DNA from: Sva-07 sp963743825
Lineage (GTDB): Bacteria; Actinomycetota; Acidimicrobiia; Acidimicrobiales; Ilumatobacteraceae
Length of the DNA: 64,000 bases
NCBI GenBank assembly: GCA_963743825.1
Contig: CAVURC010000009.1
Location: forward strand, 57,796 to 121,795
Direction: 5' to 3'
Under the pieces are notes generated by a model. The model was not told the origin of the DNA and ran no database searches. It saw only the letters and a program-made list of their open reading frames with translations. Of the stretch, positions 16,102 through 24,867 are shown in pieces. The translations under genes and the position numbers were made by a program. Positions within the stretch are counted from its first letter, which is position 1; each line of letters opens with the position of its first letter.

Positions 16102-17735
16102 GATCCGCTCCCGACAACGGGGGACACGCCGGAACCGGCGATCGGCTCACCCGCGAGAACGCTCTCCGGCGACGTGGCGTGCGATGGCAGGAACTTCCAT
16201 GCCATGACGGCGGCGAACACGATGACGACCGCGCCGACGCGCAGACCGATCGACATCGCGTCGACGAAGCTGTCGTTGGCGGCCTGGACGAAGGCATCGG
16301 CCTGATCTCCGAGCGAGGCCGCGACCTGCTGTGCGCCGCCGAGCGACGACTCCGCGATCGCCTCCTGGGGCCCGGCCAGGCCGAACACCCCCGCCAGGTC
16401 GAAGATCCGCTGGGAGTAGACACTCGTGACGACGCTGCCGATCACCGCGACGCCGAGCGCACCACCGACCTGGCGGGTCGTGTCGTTGATCGCCGAACCG
16501 ACACCGGCCTTCGCCCGCGGCAACGACCCCATCACCGACTCGGTCGCCGGCGCCATGGTCATGCCCATGCCGGCGGCCATCAGGACGAAGTAGGAGATCA
16601 CGAGCAGATAGGGCGATTCGGACGCAATCGTCGACAGCAGGATCAACCCGGTGGCGACGAGGACGAGGCCGAACGTGACGATCCGCTTCGTTCCCTGACG
16701 CTCGACGAAACGCGCCGACAGCGGAGCGACGATCATCATCGTCACCGCGTACGGCAGGAGCCGAATGCCGGCCTGCAACGGCGAGTACCCGTGTACGAGC
16801 TGCCAGTACTGGGTCATCAGCAGCAGCGAGCCGAACATCGCGAAGAAGAGCATCGTGATGGTGCCGCTCCCGGCGCTGAAACGGGCGCTGCGGAACACGG
16901 TGAGGTCGAGCATCGGATGCGACGTGTGGCGCTCCCAGAGCAGAAACGAGGTGAGCAGCACGGCAGCCACGGCGAATGCACCGACCACCATCGGGTCGCT
17001 CCAGCCCTTCGACGGACCTTCGATGATGCCGAACAGCAGCGATGCGAGCCCGAAGAACGACAGCACGGCGCCGAGCGGATCGATCCTGCCCTGCGCGGGA
17101 TCACGCGAGGTGGGGACGAGGAACGCACCGAGGATCAAGGCGGTGACGCCGATCGGGATGTTGACCCAGAAGACCGACTGCCAGGAGAAGTGTTCGAGCA
17201 GGAGCCCACCGGTGATCGGCCCGAGCGCGACGGCGAGTCCCGAGAACCCGGCCCAGATGGCAATCGCCCGAGCGCGTTCTCGAGGCTCACGGAACACGTT
17301 CGTGAGGATCGACAGGGTGGCCGGCATGATCAGCGCACCGCCGATTCCCATGAACGCCCGCGTTGCGATGAGACCTTCAGCCGACGTCGACATGGCCGCC
17401 GCGGCCGATCCGATGCCGAACAGGACGATGCCGAGTTGCAGCGCTCCCTTGCGGCCGTAGCGGTCGGACAGGCTGCCCGTCGTGAGGAGCAAACCGGCGA
17501 ACACGAGCACGTACGAGTCGACGATCCACTGGATCTGGCTGTTCGTGGCACCGAGATCGACGATCAGTGACGGGATGGCGACGTTGAGGATCGTGTTGTC
17601 CATCACGATGATCAACAGGCTCATGCAGAGCACGCCGAGGGTCCACCAACGGCGTTCGTGCACCGCCGGGTCGATGGCGTCGTCGTGGCCGTCGTCGTGG
17701 CCGTGTGGTGATCGGCTCGCCTGGTGTGTCGTCAC
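16098..17735 (-). CDS. MFS transporter, DHA2 (14-TM drug:H+ antiporter) family, 545 aa
   Basis: Fourteen hydrophobic segments and the motifs SLSDRYGRKGALQLG (motif A) and MDNTILNVAIPSL (motif D1) identify an EmrB/QacA-type multidrug exporter. The cytoplasmic N-terminus is unusually rich in His and Asp (SPHGHDDGHDDAID). GTG at 17733-17735 is the only start ahead of the first TM helix in this frame; an ATG a few bases upstream is in a different frame. It is co-transcribed with its tetR. Confidence 0.9.
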   Translation of the reverse strand: MTTHQASRSPHGHDDGHDDAIDPAVHERRWWTLGVLCMSLLIIVMDNTILNVAIPSLIVDLGATNSQIQWIVDSYVLVFAGLLLTTGSLSDRYGRKGALQLGIVLFGIGSAAAAMSTSAEGLIATRAFMGIGGALIMPATLSILTNVFREPRERARAIAIWAGFSGLAVALGPITGGLLLEHFSWQSVFWVNIPIGVTALILGAFLVPTSRDPAQGRIDPLGAVLSFFGLASLLFGIIEGPSKGWSDPMVVGAFAVAAVLLTSFLLWERHTSHPMLDLTVFRSARFSAGSGTITMLFFAMFGSLLLMTQYWQLVHGYSPLQAGIRLLPYAVTMMIVAPLSARFVERQGTKRIVTFGLVLVATGLILLSTIASESPYLLVISYFVLMAAGMGMTMAPATESVMGSLPRAKAGVGSAINDTTRQVGGALGVAVIGSVVTSVYSQRIFDLAGVFGLAGPQEAIAESSLGGAQQVAASLGDQADAFVQAANDSFVDAMSIGLRVGAVVIVFAAVMAWKFLPSHATSPESVLAGEPIAGSGVSPVVGSGS

Positions 17736-17761
17736 TCGCCATCGTCGTCTCCGTTCCAATA

Positions 17762-17779
17762 CGATACGGGTGAGTATTG
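17762..17779. promoter_or_regulatory. Candidate TetR operator
   Basis: CGATAC-GGGTGA-GTATTG is an inverted repeat of 6-bp half-sites with one mismatch, in the gap between the MFS-tetR operon and the divergent response-regulator gene. Its size and position suit a TetR-family binding site. Binding is inferred. Confidence 0.5.
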
Positions 17780-17838
17780 TAATCACGGTCGGCATCGCGC
17801 TCCTCAAGCCAGACCTCCCGCCGGCCGATGAACGAGCG

Positions 17839-18594
17839 ATGGAATCGAGCCTTCGCGCACCCGGCAACACCGCCACCGCGCTCCCCACGACGGCGGTGCT
17901 GCTCGTCGAGGACGACGACCGCATCAGCGAGCCGCTCATCCGCGTGCTGCGCAGCGAGGGCTTCGAGGTCGCACACGTCGCCGCCGGCATGGACGCGCTC
18001 GCCTCGGTCGGCGACCACTGCCCCGACCTCGTGCTGCTGGATCTCACACTGCCCGACATCGACGGCCTCGATGTCTGCCGCAAGCTGCGCGGTGATCACC
18101 CCGGCCTTCCGATCATCATGCTCACCGCCCGCGCCGAGGAGATGGACGTCATCGTCGGTCTCAACGCCGGTGCCGACGACTACGTCGCCAAGCCGTTCCG
18201 GCTCGCCGAACTCGTTGCACGGATCCGCGCCCGACTGCGCCTCGTCGAACACTCGCACACCAACGCGAGCGGGCACCTCGACGGTGCCGGCATCGAGCTC
18301 GACACCGAGGCGCGCCGATGCTTCGTCGAGCGCGACGACGGCACACGAATCGAAGTGGAACTCACCACGAAGGAGTTCGACCTGCTCGAACTGCTGATGC
18401 GTCAGCCCGGCGTGACACTCAAGCGCGAACAGATCATGAGCCAGGTGTGGGACGAGAACTGGTGGGGCTCCACCCGCACCCTCGACACCCACACCTCGAC
18501 GCTGCGCCGCAAGATCCTCGACGACACCGATCCACCATCGAAGATCGTCACCGTTCGCGGCGTGGGTTTCCGATTCGATCCAACCGGGGGCTGA
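17839..18594 (+). CDS. OmpR/PhoB-family response regulator, 251 aa
   Basis: The receiver domain (residues about 18-130) has acidic residues D25/D26, phospho-acceptor D68 (VLLDLTLPD), T96 and K118 (AKPF). A winged-helix Trans_reg_C domain follows, with ELTTKEFDLLELLMRQPGVT and a C-terminal RGVGFRFD hairpin. The sensor kinase gene starts 6 bp downstream, forming a two-component system. An ATG at 17839 is used; in-frame GTG codons upstream lie in the operator region. Confidence 0.92.
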   Translation: MESSLRAPGNTATALPTTAVLLVEDDDRISEPLIRVLRSEGFEVAHVAAGMDALASVGDHCPDLVLLDLTLPDIDGLDVCRKLRGDHPGLPIIMLTARAEEMDVIVGLNAGADDYVAKPFRLAELVARIRARLRLVEHSHTNASGHLDGAGIELDTEARRCFVERDDGTRIEVELTTKEFDLLELLMRQPGVTLKREQIMSQVWDENWWGSTRTLDTHTSTLRRKILDDTDPPSKIVTVRGVGFRFDPTGG

Positions 18595-18600
18595 CCCGAC

Positions 18601-19563
18601 GTGCGCCGCCGCCTGGTGCTCTCGACCATCGCCGTGGTGTTGATCGTCATCCTGGTCCTGCTGCTGCCCGTGCTGCTCGTCGTGCGCGATGCCGAGGGTG
18701 GCGAACTTCCCGCCGACGTGCTGGCCCGGCTCGCGGTGATCGCCGTGGCGGCGATTGCGTCTGCGGCACTGCTCGCCGGCGTCCAGGCCCGCCAGCTCGC
18801 ACGACCACTCGAGCGACTGGCCCGAAGCGCGGCGCGGGTGGGCGACGGCGACTTCAGCGCGGCCGCCCCGCCACCATCGGGGATCAGCGAGATCGACGAC
18901 ATCTCGCGTGCACTGCGCCTCAGTGCGAACCGAGTCGATCGCATGCTCGAATCAGAACGTGGCTTCACCGCCGACGCCACCCACCAGCTGCGCACCGGAC
19001 TGACCGGCATCGCCATGCGGCTCGAACTCCTGGAGCGCGACGACGACCCCGAGGTCGCCGCCGAGGCGACCGCCGCGCTGACACAGACCCACGAGCTGAA
19101 CCTGACACTCGATGATCTGCTCACCGTGGCGCGGACCGGTTCGACGAAGGAACGCACCGAACTGGATCTGACAGCGCTCGTCGACCATCAGGTGGCCGAC
19201 TGGCAACACCGTTTCGCCGAGAAGCGCCGCCAGGTGGTGCTGACGACGGGCCGCGTCGACCACGTGGTCGCCACCCCGGGCCTCGTCGGCCAGGTGATCG
19301 GGATCCTGCTCGACAACGCGCTGCGTCATGGGCGCGGCACCGTTGCGATCCTGGTGCAGGACGACAGCGTCACGATCGAGGACGAGGGCCCGGGCATCAG
19401 TCGCGAACGCGCTGCGACCCTGTTCGACCGCCCGCTGGATCACCAGGCGGCGCACGGCCGCGGCCTGCCGCTCGCCCGACGCCTCGCGGAGTCGGACGGC
19501 GGCCGCCTCGAGCTGATCGAACTCAGCCCGCCGACGTTCCGCCTCACCCTCGTGCGGCGGTGA
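18601..19563 (+). CDS. Sensor histidine kinase, 320 aa
   Basis: Two TM helices (residues about 5-28 and 43-63) are separated by only about 15 residues, so there is almost no extracellular sensor. The signal is probably read in the membrane or by a partner. A HAMP-like linker is followed by the H-box with His128 (TADATHQLRTGL), the N-box with Asn239 (ILLDNALRHG), and the ATP-binding DEGPGIS and GRGLPLARRL. It is paired with the response regulator upstream. Its 3' end overlaps clpB convergently by 20 bp. Confidence 0.92.
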   Translation: MRRRLVLSTIAVVLIVILVLLLPVLLVVRDAEGGELPADVLARLAVIAVAAIASAALLAGVQARQLARPLERLARSAARVGDGDFSAAAPPPSGISEIDDISRALRLSANRVDRMLESERGFTADATHQLRTGLTGIAMRLELLERDDDPEVAAEATAALTQTHELNLTLDDLLTVARTGSTKERTELDLTALVDHQVADWQHRFAEKRRQVVLTTGRVDHVVATPGLVGQVIGILLDNALRHGRGTVAILVQDDSVTIEDEGPGISRERAATLFDRPLDHQAAHGRGLPLARRLAESDGGRLELIELSPPTFRLTLVRR

Positions 19564-22042
19564 CGCTGAGGCCGTCGTCGGCGGTGCCGGCGCGCACGAC
19601 GATCGAACCGCCTTCCGCGACATCACCGTTGAGGATCAGGAGCGACGCCTTGTCGCCGATCTCGCGTTGGATGACCCGCTTGAGCGGCCGGGCGCCGAAC
19701 GCCGGATCGAAGCCTTCCCGGGCGAGCTGCGCCATGGCCCCCTCGTCGATGTCGAGTTCGATGCGACGATCGGCCAGCCGCTTGTGGAGATGCGCCAGCT
19801 GCACCCTGACGATGCGCTCGAGGTCGGCTTCGGTCAGCGCTCGGAAGCGGATGATGTCGTCGACCCGGTTGATGAACTCGGGCTTGAAGAAGTCGCTCGG
19901 CTCGCCCGGCAGGTTCGAGGTCATGATGAGCACGACATTGGTGAAGTCGACCGTGCGGCCCTGACCGTCGGTGAGGCGGCCGTCGTCGAGCAACTGCAGC
20001 AACGTGTTGAACACGTCGGGGTGCGCCTTCTCGATCTCGTCGAGGAGCACCACGGAATACGGGCGGCGACGCACCGCTTCGGTGAGCTGGCCACCCTCGT
20101 CGTAGCCGACATAGCCAGGAGGCGCTCCGATGAGGCGCGAGACGGAGAACTTCTCCATGTACTCGCCCATGTCGATGCGCACCATCGACTTCTCGTCGTC
20201 GAACAGGAACTCGGCGAGCGCCCGCGCCAGCTCGGTCTTGCCGACGCCGGTGGGGCCGAGGAACATGAACGACCCGATCGGGCGATTGGGGTCGGACAGG
20301 CCGGCACGGCTGCGACGGATCGCGTTGGCGACGGCGAGCACCGCGTTGTCCTGACCGATGACGCGCTCGTGGAGCAACTCTTCGAGATGCACGAGCTTGG
20401 ACGTCTCCGACTCCATGAGGCGGTTGAGCGGGATGCCGGTGGCCTTGGCGACGACCTCGGCGATGTCCTCGGCGTCGACCTCCTCCTTGAGCATCGCACC
20501 GGTCTCCTGGATCGCCGCCAGGTGGGCGGTCGCCTCCTCGATGCGACGTTCCAGTTCGGGGATGCGGCCGTAGCGGATCTCGGCGGCGGCAGCGAGGTCG
20601 GTCTCGCGCTCCACCTGCGTACGCAACCCTTCGAGCTCCTCCTTCAGCGAGCGGATGGCGTCGATCGCCTGCTTCTCCTGCTCCCACCGCTGCTTCATCT
20701 CGCCGACCTGCACATTGAGCGTGGCGAGCTCGTCGTGCAGCGCATCGAGGCGCTCCTTGGAGGCCGCATCGGTCTCCTTGTCGAGGGCGACCTGCTCGAT
20801 CTCGAGCTGGAAGATGCGACGTTGGACGACATCGATCTCGGTCGGCAGTGAGTCGATCTCGATGCGCAGCTTCGATGCCGCCTCGTCCATGAGGTCGATG
20901 GCCTTGTCGGGAAGGAACCGGCTCGTGATGTAGCGATCGGACAGCACCGCCGCGCTGACGAGCGCCGAGTCCTGGATTCGCACGCCGTGGTGCACCTCGT
21001 AGCGTTCCTTCAACCCGCGCAGGATGCCGATCGTGTCCTCCACCGACGGCTCGCCCACGTACACCTGCTGGAAGCGACGCTCGAGTGCAGGATCCTTCTC
21101 GACATGCTTGCGGTACTCGTCGAGGGTGGTGGCGCCGATCATGCGCAGCTCGCCGCGCGCCAGCATCGGCTTGATCATGTTGCCGGCATCCATTGCGCCC
21201 TCGGCACCGCCGGCACCGACGATCGTGTGGAGTTCGTCGACGAAGGTGATGATCTCACCCTCGGCGTCGGTGATCTCCTTGAGCACGGCCTTGAGCCGCT
21301 CTTCGAACTCGCCGCGGTACTTGGCGCCGGCGAGCATCGAACCGATGTCGAGCGAGATGAGTCGCTTGTTCTTGAGGCCCTCCGGCACGTCGCCGTCGGC
21401 GATGCGCGAGGCGAGGCCCTCGACGATGGCGGTCTTGCCGACACCGGGCTCGCCGATGAGCACCGGATTGTTCTTGGAGCGGCGCGACAGCACCTGGATG
21501 CAGCGTCGGATCTCCTCGTCGCGGCCGATGACCGGGTCGATCTTGCCGCTCGCGGCCAACGCCGTGAGGTCCTGGCCGTACTTCTCGAGCGCGGCGAACT
21601 TCTCCTCGGGGCTCTGGTCGGTGACGCGATGCGAGCCGCGTACCTCCTTCAACACCTGGAGCAGTTCCTCGGAGCCGACGTCGAGGCGGGCATTCATCGC
21701 GAGCAGGAGGTGCTCGACGGAGAGGAAGTCGTCGCGCAGATCCTTGCGGTAGGTCTCGGCGTTCTCGACGATGTTGGTGAGTTCCTTGCTCATCCGCGGC
21801 TCGGCACCGCCGTACGCCTTGGGGAGCTTCTGGATCGCTTCGTCGGCACGGTTGCGCACCATGAGCGGGGCTTGGCCGAGCTTGGCGAGCACCGCCGGCA
21901 CGATCGTGCCGTCCTGGCGCATCATGGCGCCGAGCACGTGATCGGGTGTCAGTTCGGGGTTCGACAGCTCCTTGGCCTGATCGATGGCCGCCGAGAATGC
22001 CTCCTGGGTCTTCAGCGTCCACTTCTTCGGGTCGATCGCCAT
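19544..22042 (-). CDS. clpB: ClpB disaggregase, 832 aa
   Basis: Hexameric AAA+ chaperone that works with DnaK to dissolve aggregates. The Clp N domain comes first, then AAA1 with GEPGVGKTAIVEG near residue 200, a coiled-coil middle domain (about 395-520) and AAA2 with GPTGVGKTELARALAEF near 595. The segment after TSNL in AAA2 is shortened (PGEPSDFFKPEFINRVDDI), about 20 residues less than E. coli ClpB. The SD sequence GAGGAG precedes the ATG by 8 nt. A HAIR element just upstream indicates HspR control. Confidence 0.95.
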   Translation of the reverse strand: MAIDPKKWTLKTQEAFSAAIDQAKELSNPELTPDHVLGAMMRQDGTIVPAVLAKLGQAPLMVRNRADEAIQKLPKAYGGAEPRMSKELTNIVENAETYRKDLRDDFLSVEHLLLAMNARLDVGSEELLQVLKEVRGSHRVTDQSPEEKFAALEKYGQDLTALAASGKIDPVIGRDEEIRRCIQVLSRRSKNNPVLIGEPGVGKTAIVEGLASRIADGDVPEGLKNKRLISLDIGSMLAGAKYRGEFEERLKAVLKEITDAEGEIITFVDELHTIVGAGGAEGAMDAGNMIKPMLARGELRMIGATTLDEYRKHVEKDPALERRFQQVYVGEPSVEDTIGILRGLKERYEVHHGVRIQDSALVSAAVLSDRYITSRFLPDKAIDLMDEAASKLRIEIDSLPTEIDVVQRRIFQLEIEQVALDKETDAASKERLDALHDELATLNVQVGEMKQRWEQEKQAIDAIRSLKEELEGLRTQVERETDLAAAAEIRYGRIPELERRIEEATAHLAAIQETGAMLKEEVDAEDIAEVVAKATGIPLNRLMESETSKLVHLEELLHERVIGQDNAVLAVANAIRRSRAGLSDPNRPIGSFMFLGPTGVGKTELARALAEFLFDDEKSMVRIDMGEYMEKFSVSRLIGAPPGYVGYDEGGQLTEAVRRRPYSVVLLDEIEKAHPDVFNTLLQLLDDGRLTDGQGRTVDFTNVVLIMTSNLPGEPSDFFKPEFINRVDDIIRFRALTEADLERIVRVQLAHLHKRLADRRIELDIDEGAMAQLAREGFDPAFGARPLKRVIQREIGDKASLLILNGDVAEGGSIVVRAGTADDGLSVTAARG

Positions 22043-22066
22043 CTCGTTGCTCCTCTACTCAATAAA

Positions 22067-22087
22067 CTTGAGTGTCACCATATCAAG
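22067..22087 (-). promoter_or_regulatory. HAIR operator (HspR site) upstream of clpB
   Basis: CTTGAGT-N7-TATCAAG matches the HspR-associated inverted repeat CTTGAGT-N7-ACTCAAG with two mismatches in one half. On the minus strand a TTGATA -35-like hexamer and a TATTGA -10-like hexamer flank or overlap it. The right half also covers the stop codon of the neighbouring DUF3445 gene. hspR itself is at 44286-44699. Confidence 0.8.
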
Positions 22088-22997
22088 TTTCATCCACGTT
22101 CCTCACGATGTCGGACAGCAACAACTGCACCAGATCGTCGGCGGTGGAGGCCAGATCCTTGTAGCCCCGCACGTCGTTCGGCAGCGACTCGAGCGCTGAC
22201 GCCAGCCGCACGGAAACCTCCTGGGTCGGACACGCCGACAGGATCGGCGTCACGTAGGTGCGGATGGTGAAGAGCACGCAGCCAGTGTCGGGGAGGCGAC
22301 GCAGCGTCTCGCGCTCGACACGCAGGTAGTGCTGGTCGGGTGCCGGAGCGATCGGGCGGGGCGACGCCGTGCCGTCGACGGGCGTGTACCAGTCGGCGGT
22401 GTCGAGCACGCCCCACCCGAGACGCCAGAAGCTGCGCTCAGGCGTGAGGCGATCGAAGAACCCGTCGATCGGGGCCTCGAGTTGATCGTTGAGGCGGTCG
22501 ACCGGTGCGTGGACACCCGCCATCGAGAGGCCGAGCTTCGAGCGCAGATCCCATCGGTTCGGGAAGCACACCGAGCCACCGCCGAACACCAGCCGGCCAT
22601 CGCGCTCGACGAGGAGCACGAGGTCCTCGGGCACGAGCCGGGCCGCTGCATCGAGTGGGTGCAGGTCGGCGTCGAGGTCGGCATCGCCGTACCGCTCGGG
22701 CCAGCGCCGCCGCAGGTGGTCGACGAGCGTGTCGGCGACCTCCTGCGATTCCTCGGTCACCCGGTCGTCGAGCACGGCGAACACCGTGTCCGGGCGCGTC
22801 TCCATCAAGCGGGGCTTCGCCTCGATGGCCGCGTCGGCGTCGGCGCCGAGCTCGATCCAGTCGTGCAGGTCGAGCGGTCGCACCCCGAGCCGCCACCGGA
22901 ACGCATCCTGACCGGCAGGTGCGGGTCCGTCCATGAACGGCAGGTAGGGGATCGGATCCACCGTGGTTCCCGCGATCGGTGCATCGTCGATGCTCAC
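22083..22997 (-). CDS. DUF3445 (heme-dependent oxidative N-demethylase-like) protein, 304 aa
   Basis: The sequence fits DUF3445: an N-terminal PYLPFMDGPAPAGQDAFRWR, then VPEDLVLLVERDGRLVFGGG, CFPNRWDLRSKLGLSMAGVH and a C-terminal TIRTYVTPI. Members of this family have been described as heme-dependent oxidative N-demethylases with a PAS-like fold. The substrate here is unknown. It begins with GTG. It lies directly upstream of clpB on the same strand but is separated from it by the HAIR promoter. Confidence 0.8.
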   Translation of the reverse strand: MSIDDAPIAGTTVDPIPYLPFMDGPAPAGQDAFRWRLGVRPLDLHDWIELGADADAAIEAKPRLMETRPDTVFAVLDDRVTEESQEVADTLVDHLRRRWPERYGDADLDADLHPLDAAARLVPEDLVLLVERDGRLVFGGGSVCFPNRWDLRSKLGLSMAGVHAPVDRLNDQLEAPIDGFFDRLTPERSFWRLGWGVLDTADWYTPVDGTASPRPIAPAPDQHYLRVERETLRRLPDTGCVLFTIRTYVTPILSACPTQEVSVRLASALESLPNDVRGYKDLASTADDLVQLLLSDIVRNVDET

Positions 22998-23050
22998 ACC
23001 CGAACGCTACCCAACGCCCCGCCTCCCCCGGCCCTCCAACCAACCCCAGC

Positions 23051-23152
23051 GATGAGATTCCGGCTCACCCTCGCGCCACTATCTCATCGCCACCTCACCT
23101 CCACTCAGGGAGACGAGATTCCGGCTCACCGCTCGCGCCACAATCTCATCGC
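23051..23152. repeat. Two direct copies of a ~41-nt element with inverted ends
   Basis: Copies at 23051-23091 and 23112-23152 differ at about three positions. Each begins GATGAGAT or GACGAGAT, continues TCCGGCTCACC, and ends ATCTCATCGCC, so the ends are inverted repeats that could pair. They lie in the 200-bp gap between two divergent genes, upstream of the LLM oxidoreductase. No function is known. Confidence 0.75.
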
Positions 23153-23197
23153 CGGCAGGGCGTCGCCTGCGGGATCACTGCTGGCATGCTGGAGCGC

Positions 23198-24199
23198 ATG
23201 TCCCAGCGCCGTTCACTTCCGTTGTCGATCCTCGATCTGGCGATCATCGGCAAGGGGCAGACGGCGGCCGATGCGTTCGCCAACAGCGTCGCGCTCGCCC
23301 AGCGGGCCGAGGCTCGGGGCTACGAACGGGTCTGGTACGCCGAGCACCACAACATGGCGTCGATCGCCTCGTCGGCGACCAGCGTGCTGATCGCCCATGT
23401 CGCTGCGCACACCTCCACGATCCGCCTCGGCGCCGGCGGCGTGATGCTGCCGAACCATTCGCCGCTGACGATCGCCGAACAGTTCGGCACGCTCGCCACG
23501 CTGCACCCGGGACGCATCGACCTCGGGCTCGGGCGGGCACCGGGCAGCGACCAGAACACGATGCGTGCCATGCGCCGCGATGCACACTCGTCCGACAGGT
23601 TCCCCGAGGACGTGCTCGAACTGCAGGGGTACCTGAGCGGCGAGTCGCGGATTGCCGGGGTGGTCGCCGTCCCCGGTGCCGGCACGAACGTGCCGCTCTA
23701 CATCCTCGGGTCGTCGCTGTTCGGGGCCCGACTCGCGGCGATGCTGGGGCTGCCGTACGCGTTCGCCTCCCATTTCGCCCCGACCGCCCTGCTCGATGCG
23801 ATCGCGATCTACCGGCGCGAGTTCCGACCGTCGCAACAACTCGCCGAGCCGTACGCGATCGCCGGCGTCAACGTCATCGCCGCCGACACCGACGACGAAG
23901 CCCAGCAACAGTGGGAGACCGTCCGCCGGTACCGCATCGCCCGGTTCGTGGCACCCGGCCGCGATCTCACCGACGACGAGGCCGACGCGATCATCGCGTC
24001 ACCGCAGGGCCAGCAGGTCATGCAGATGATGCACTATTCGGCGATCGGTGAACCGGGCGAGGTGAAGGCATACCTCGACGAGTTCGCCGAACTCGCAGGA
24101 GTCGACGAGTTGATCACCGCCCACTCGTCGCCGACGATCGAGCAGCGTCTGCATTCCGTCGACCTCCTCGCCGACGTGAACGATCCCGTCACCGTCTGA
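23198..24199 (+). CDS. LLM-class flavin-dependent oxidoreductase, 333 aa
   Basis: Luciferase-like TIM-barrel enzyme using reduced FMN/F420-type flavin. The N-terminal strand SILDLAIIGKGQTAADAFAN, the YERVWYAEHHNMASIAS segment and the RIDLGLGRAPGSDQNT phosphate-binding loop match the YhbW-like group. The substrate is unknown. The start is chosen at the ATG following GGAGCGC; an ATG at 23186 would add four residues. Confidence 0.85.
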   Translation: MSQRRSLPLSILDLAIIGKGQTAADAFANSVALAQRAEARGYERVWYAEHHNMASIASSATSVLIAHVAAHTSTIRLGAGGVMLPNHSPLTIAEQFGTLATLHPGRIDLGLGRAPGSDQNTMRAMRRDAHSSDRFPEDVLELQGYLSGESRIAGVVAVPGAGTNVPLYILGSSLFGARLAAMLGLPYAFASHFAPTALLDAIAIYRREFRPSQQLAEPYAIAGVNVIAADTDDEAQQQWETVRRYRIARFVAPGRDLTDDEADAIIASPQGQQVMQMMHYSAIGEPGEVKAYLDEFAELAGVDELITAHSSPTIEQRLHSVDLLADVNDPVTV

Positions 24200-24218
24200 C
24201 CGCTCGCTCGCCGACCGG

Positions 24219-24779
24219 TCAGCCGTCGACCCCTGCGATCAGGGCGAGGTCGGCGACCTTGCGGACCGTGTTCCAGTTGCGAGCCGTGCCGCCAGCGGCG
24301 TCGGAAAGACGATTCACCGCGACGGCGAGCCTCGAGCGGCCCATGCCGTCGGGGAGGTGCAGGTAGATCTCCGAGCCGACGACCGCCAACGACTCCGGGG
24401 CGAACCCGGACGCATCGAACGCCCGGATCGCCGCCGACGCCGGCGCCGGCAGGAAGATCACGTGGACCTTGGTGCCCGGGTCGGGCGCATCGGGGAACGG
24501 GTTGGCGGCGATCACGTCAGCCCACTGCTGCGCCGTGCGGATGACGATCGGTATCCGCAGTCCGGTCGCCTCACGGATCGCCACTGCCAGCACCTCGCCC
24601 GTCACCTCGGGTTCGAGGTCGGTCGAGGCCACGAGATTGCCGCTCTGGATGTACGTCCGCACGTCGACGAACCCGACATCGGCGGCAATCTCTCGCAGCT
24701 GCGCCATCGGCAGCTTGTTGTGACCGCCCACGTTGATGCCGCGCAGCAGGGCGATGACCGTGGTCGACGCACTCGTCAT
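24219..24779 (-). CDS. DUF1697 family protein, 186 aa
   Basis: The N-terminus VIALLRGINVGGHNKLPMAQ, followed by the TYIQSGNLVAST segment, is diagnostic of DUF1697, a small alpha/beta family of unknown function. A conserved C-terminal segment reads GTARNWNTVRKVADLA. The ATG at 24777-24779 is preferred because the longer frame overlaps the divergent monooxygenase. It converges with the LLM gene. Confidence 0.85.
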   Translation of the reverse strand: MTSASTTVIALLRGINVGGHNKLPMAQLREIAADVGFVDVRTYIQSGNLVASTDLEPEVTGEVLAVAIREATGLRIPIVIRTAQQWADVIAANPFPDAPDPGTKVHVIFLPAPASAAIRAFDASGFAPESLAVVGSEIYLHLPDGMGRSRLAVAVNRLSDAAGGTARNWNTVRKVADLALIAGVDG

Positions 24780-24867
24780 GACCAGAGTCTGGCGCAGCTC
24801 CGCGTCGGCCGGAGCACGGTCAGGATGCGACACTGCGCACGGGACACTGACCGAAGGGAAGCGCCAA

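Noticed and set aside
16041..17570. A 509-residue plus-strand open frame opposite the MFS gene
   Set aside because: Highly charged, low-complexity translation; the minus strand encodes a clear 14-TM transporter.
19667..20851. A 394-residue plus-strand frame opposite clpB
   Set aside because: Antisense shadow with no recognisable domain; clpB is certain on the other strand.
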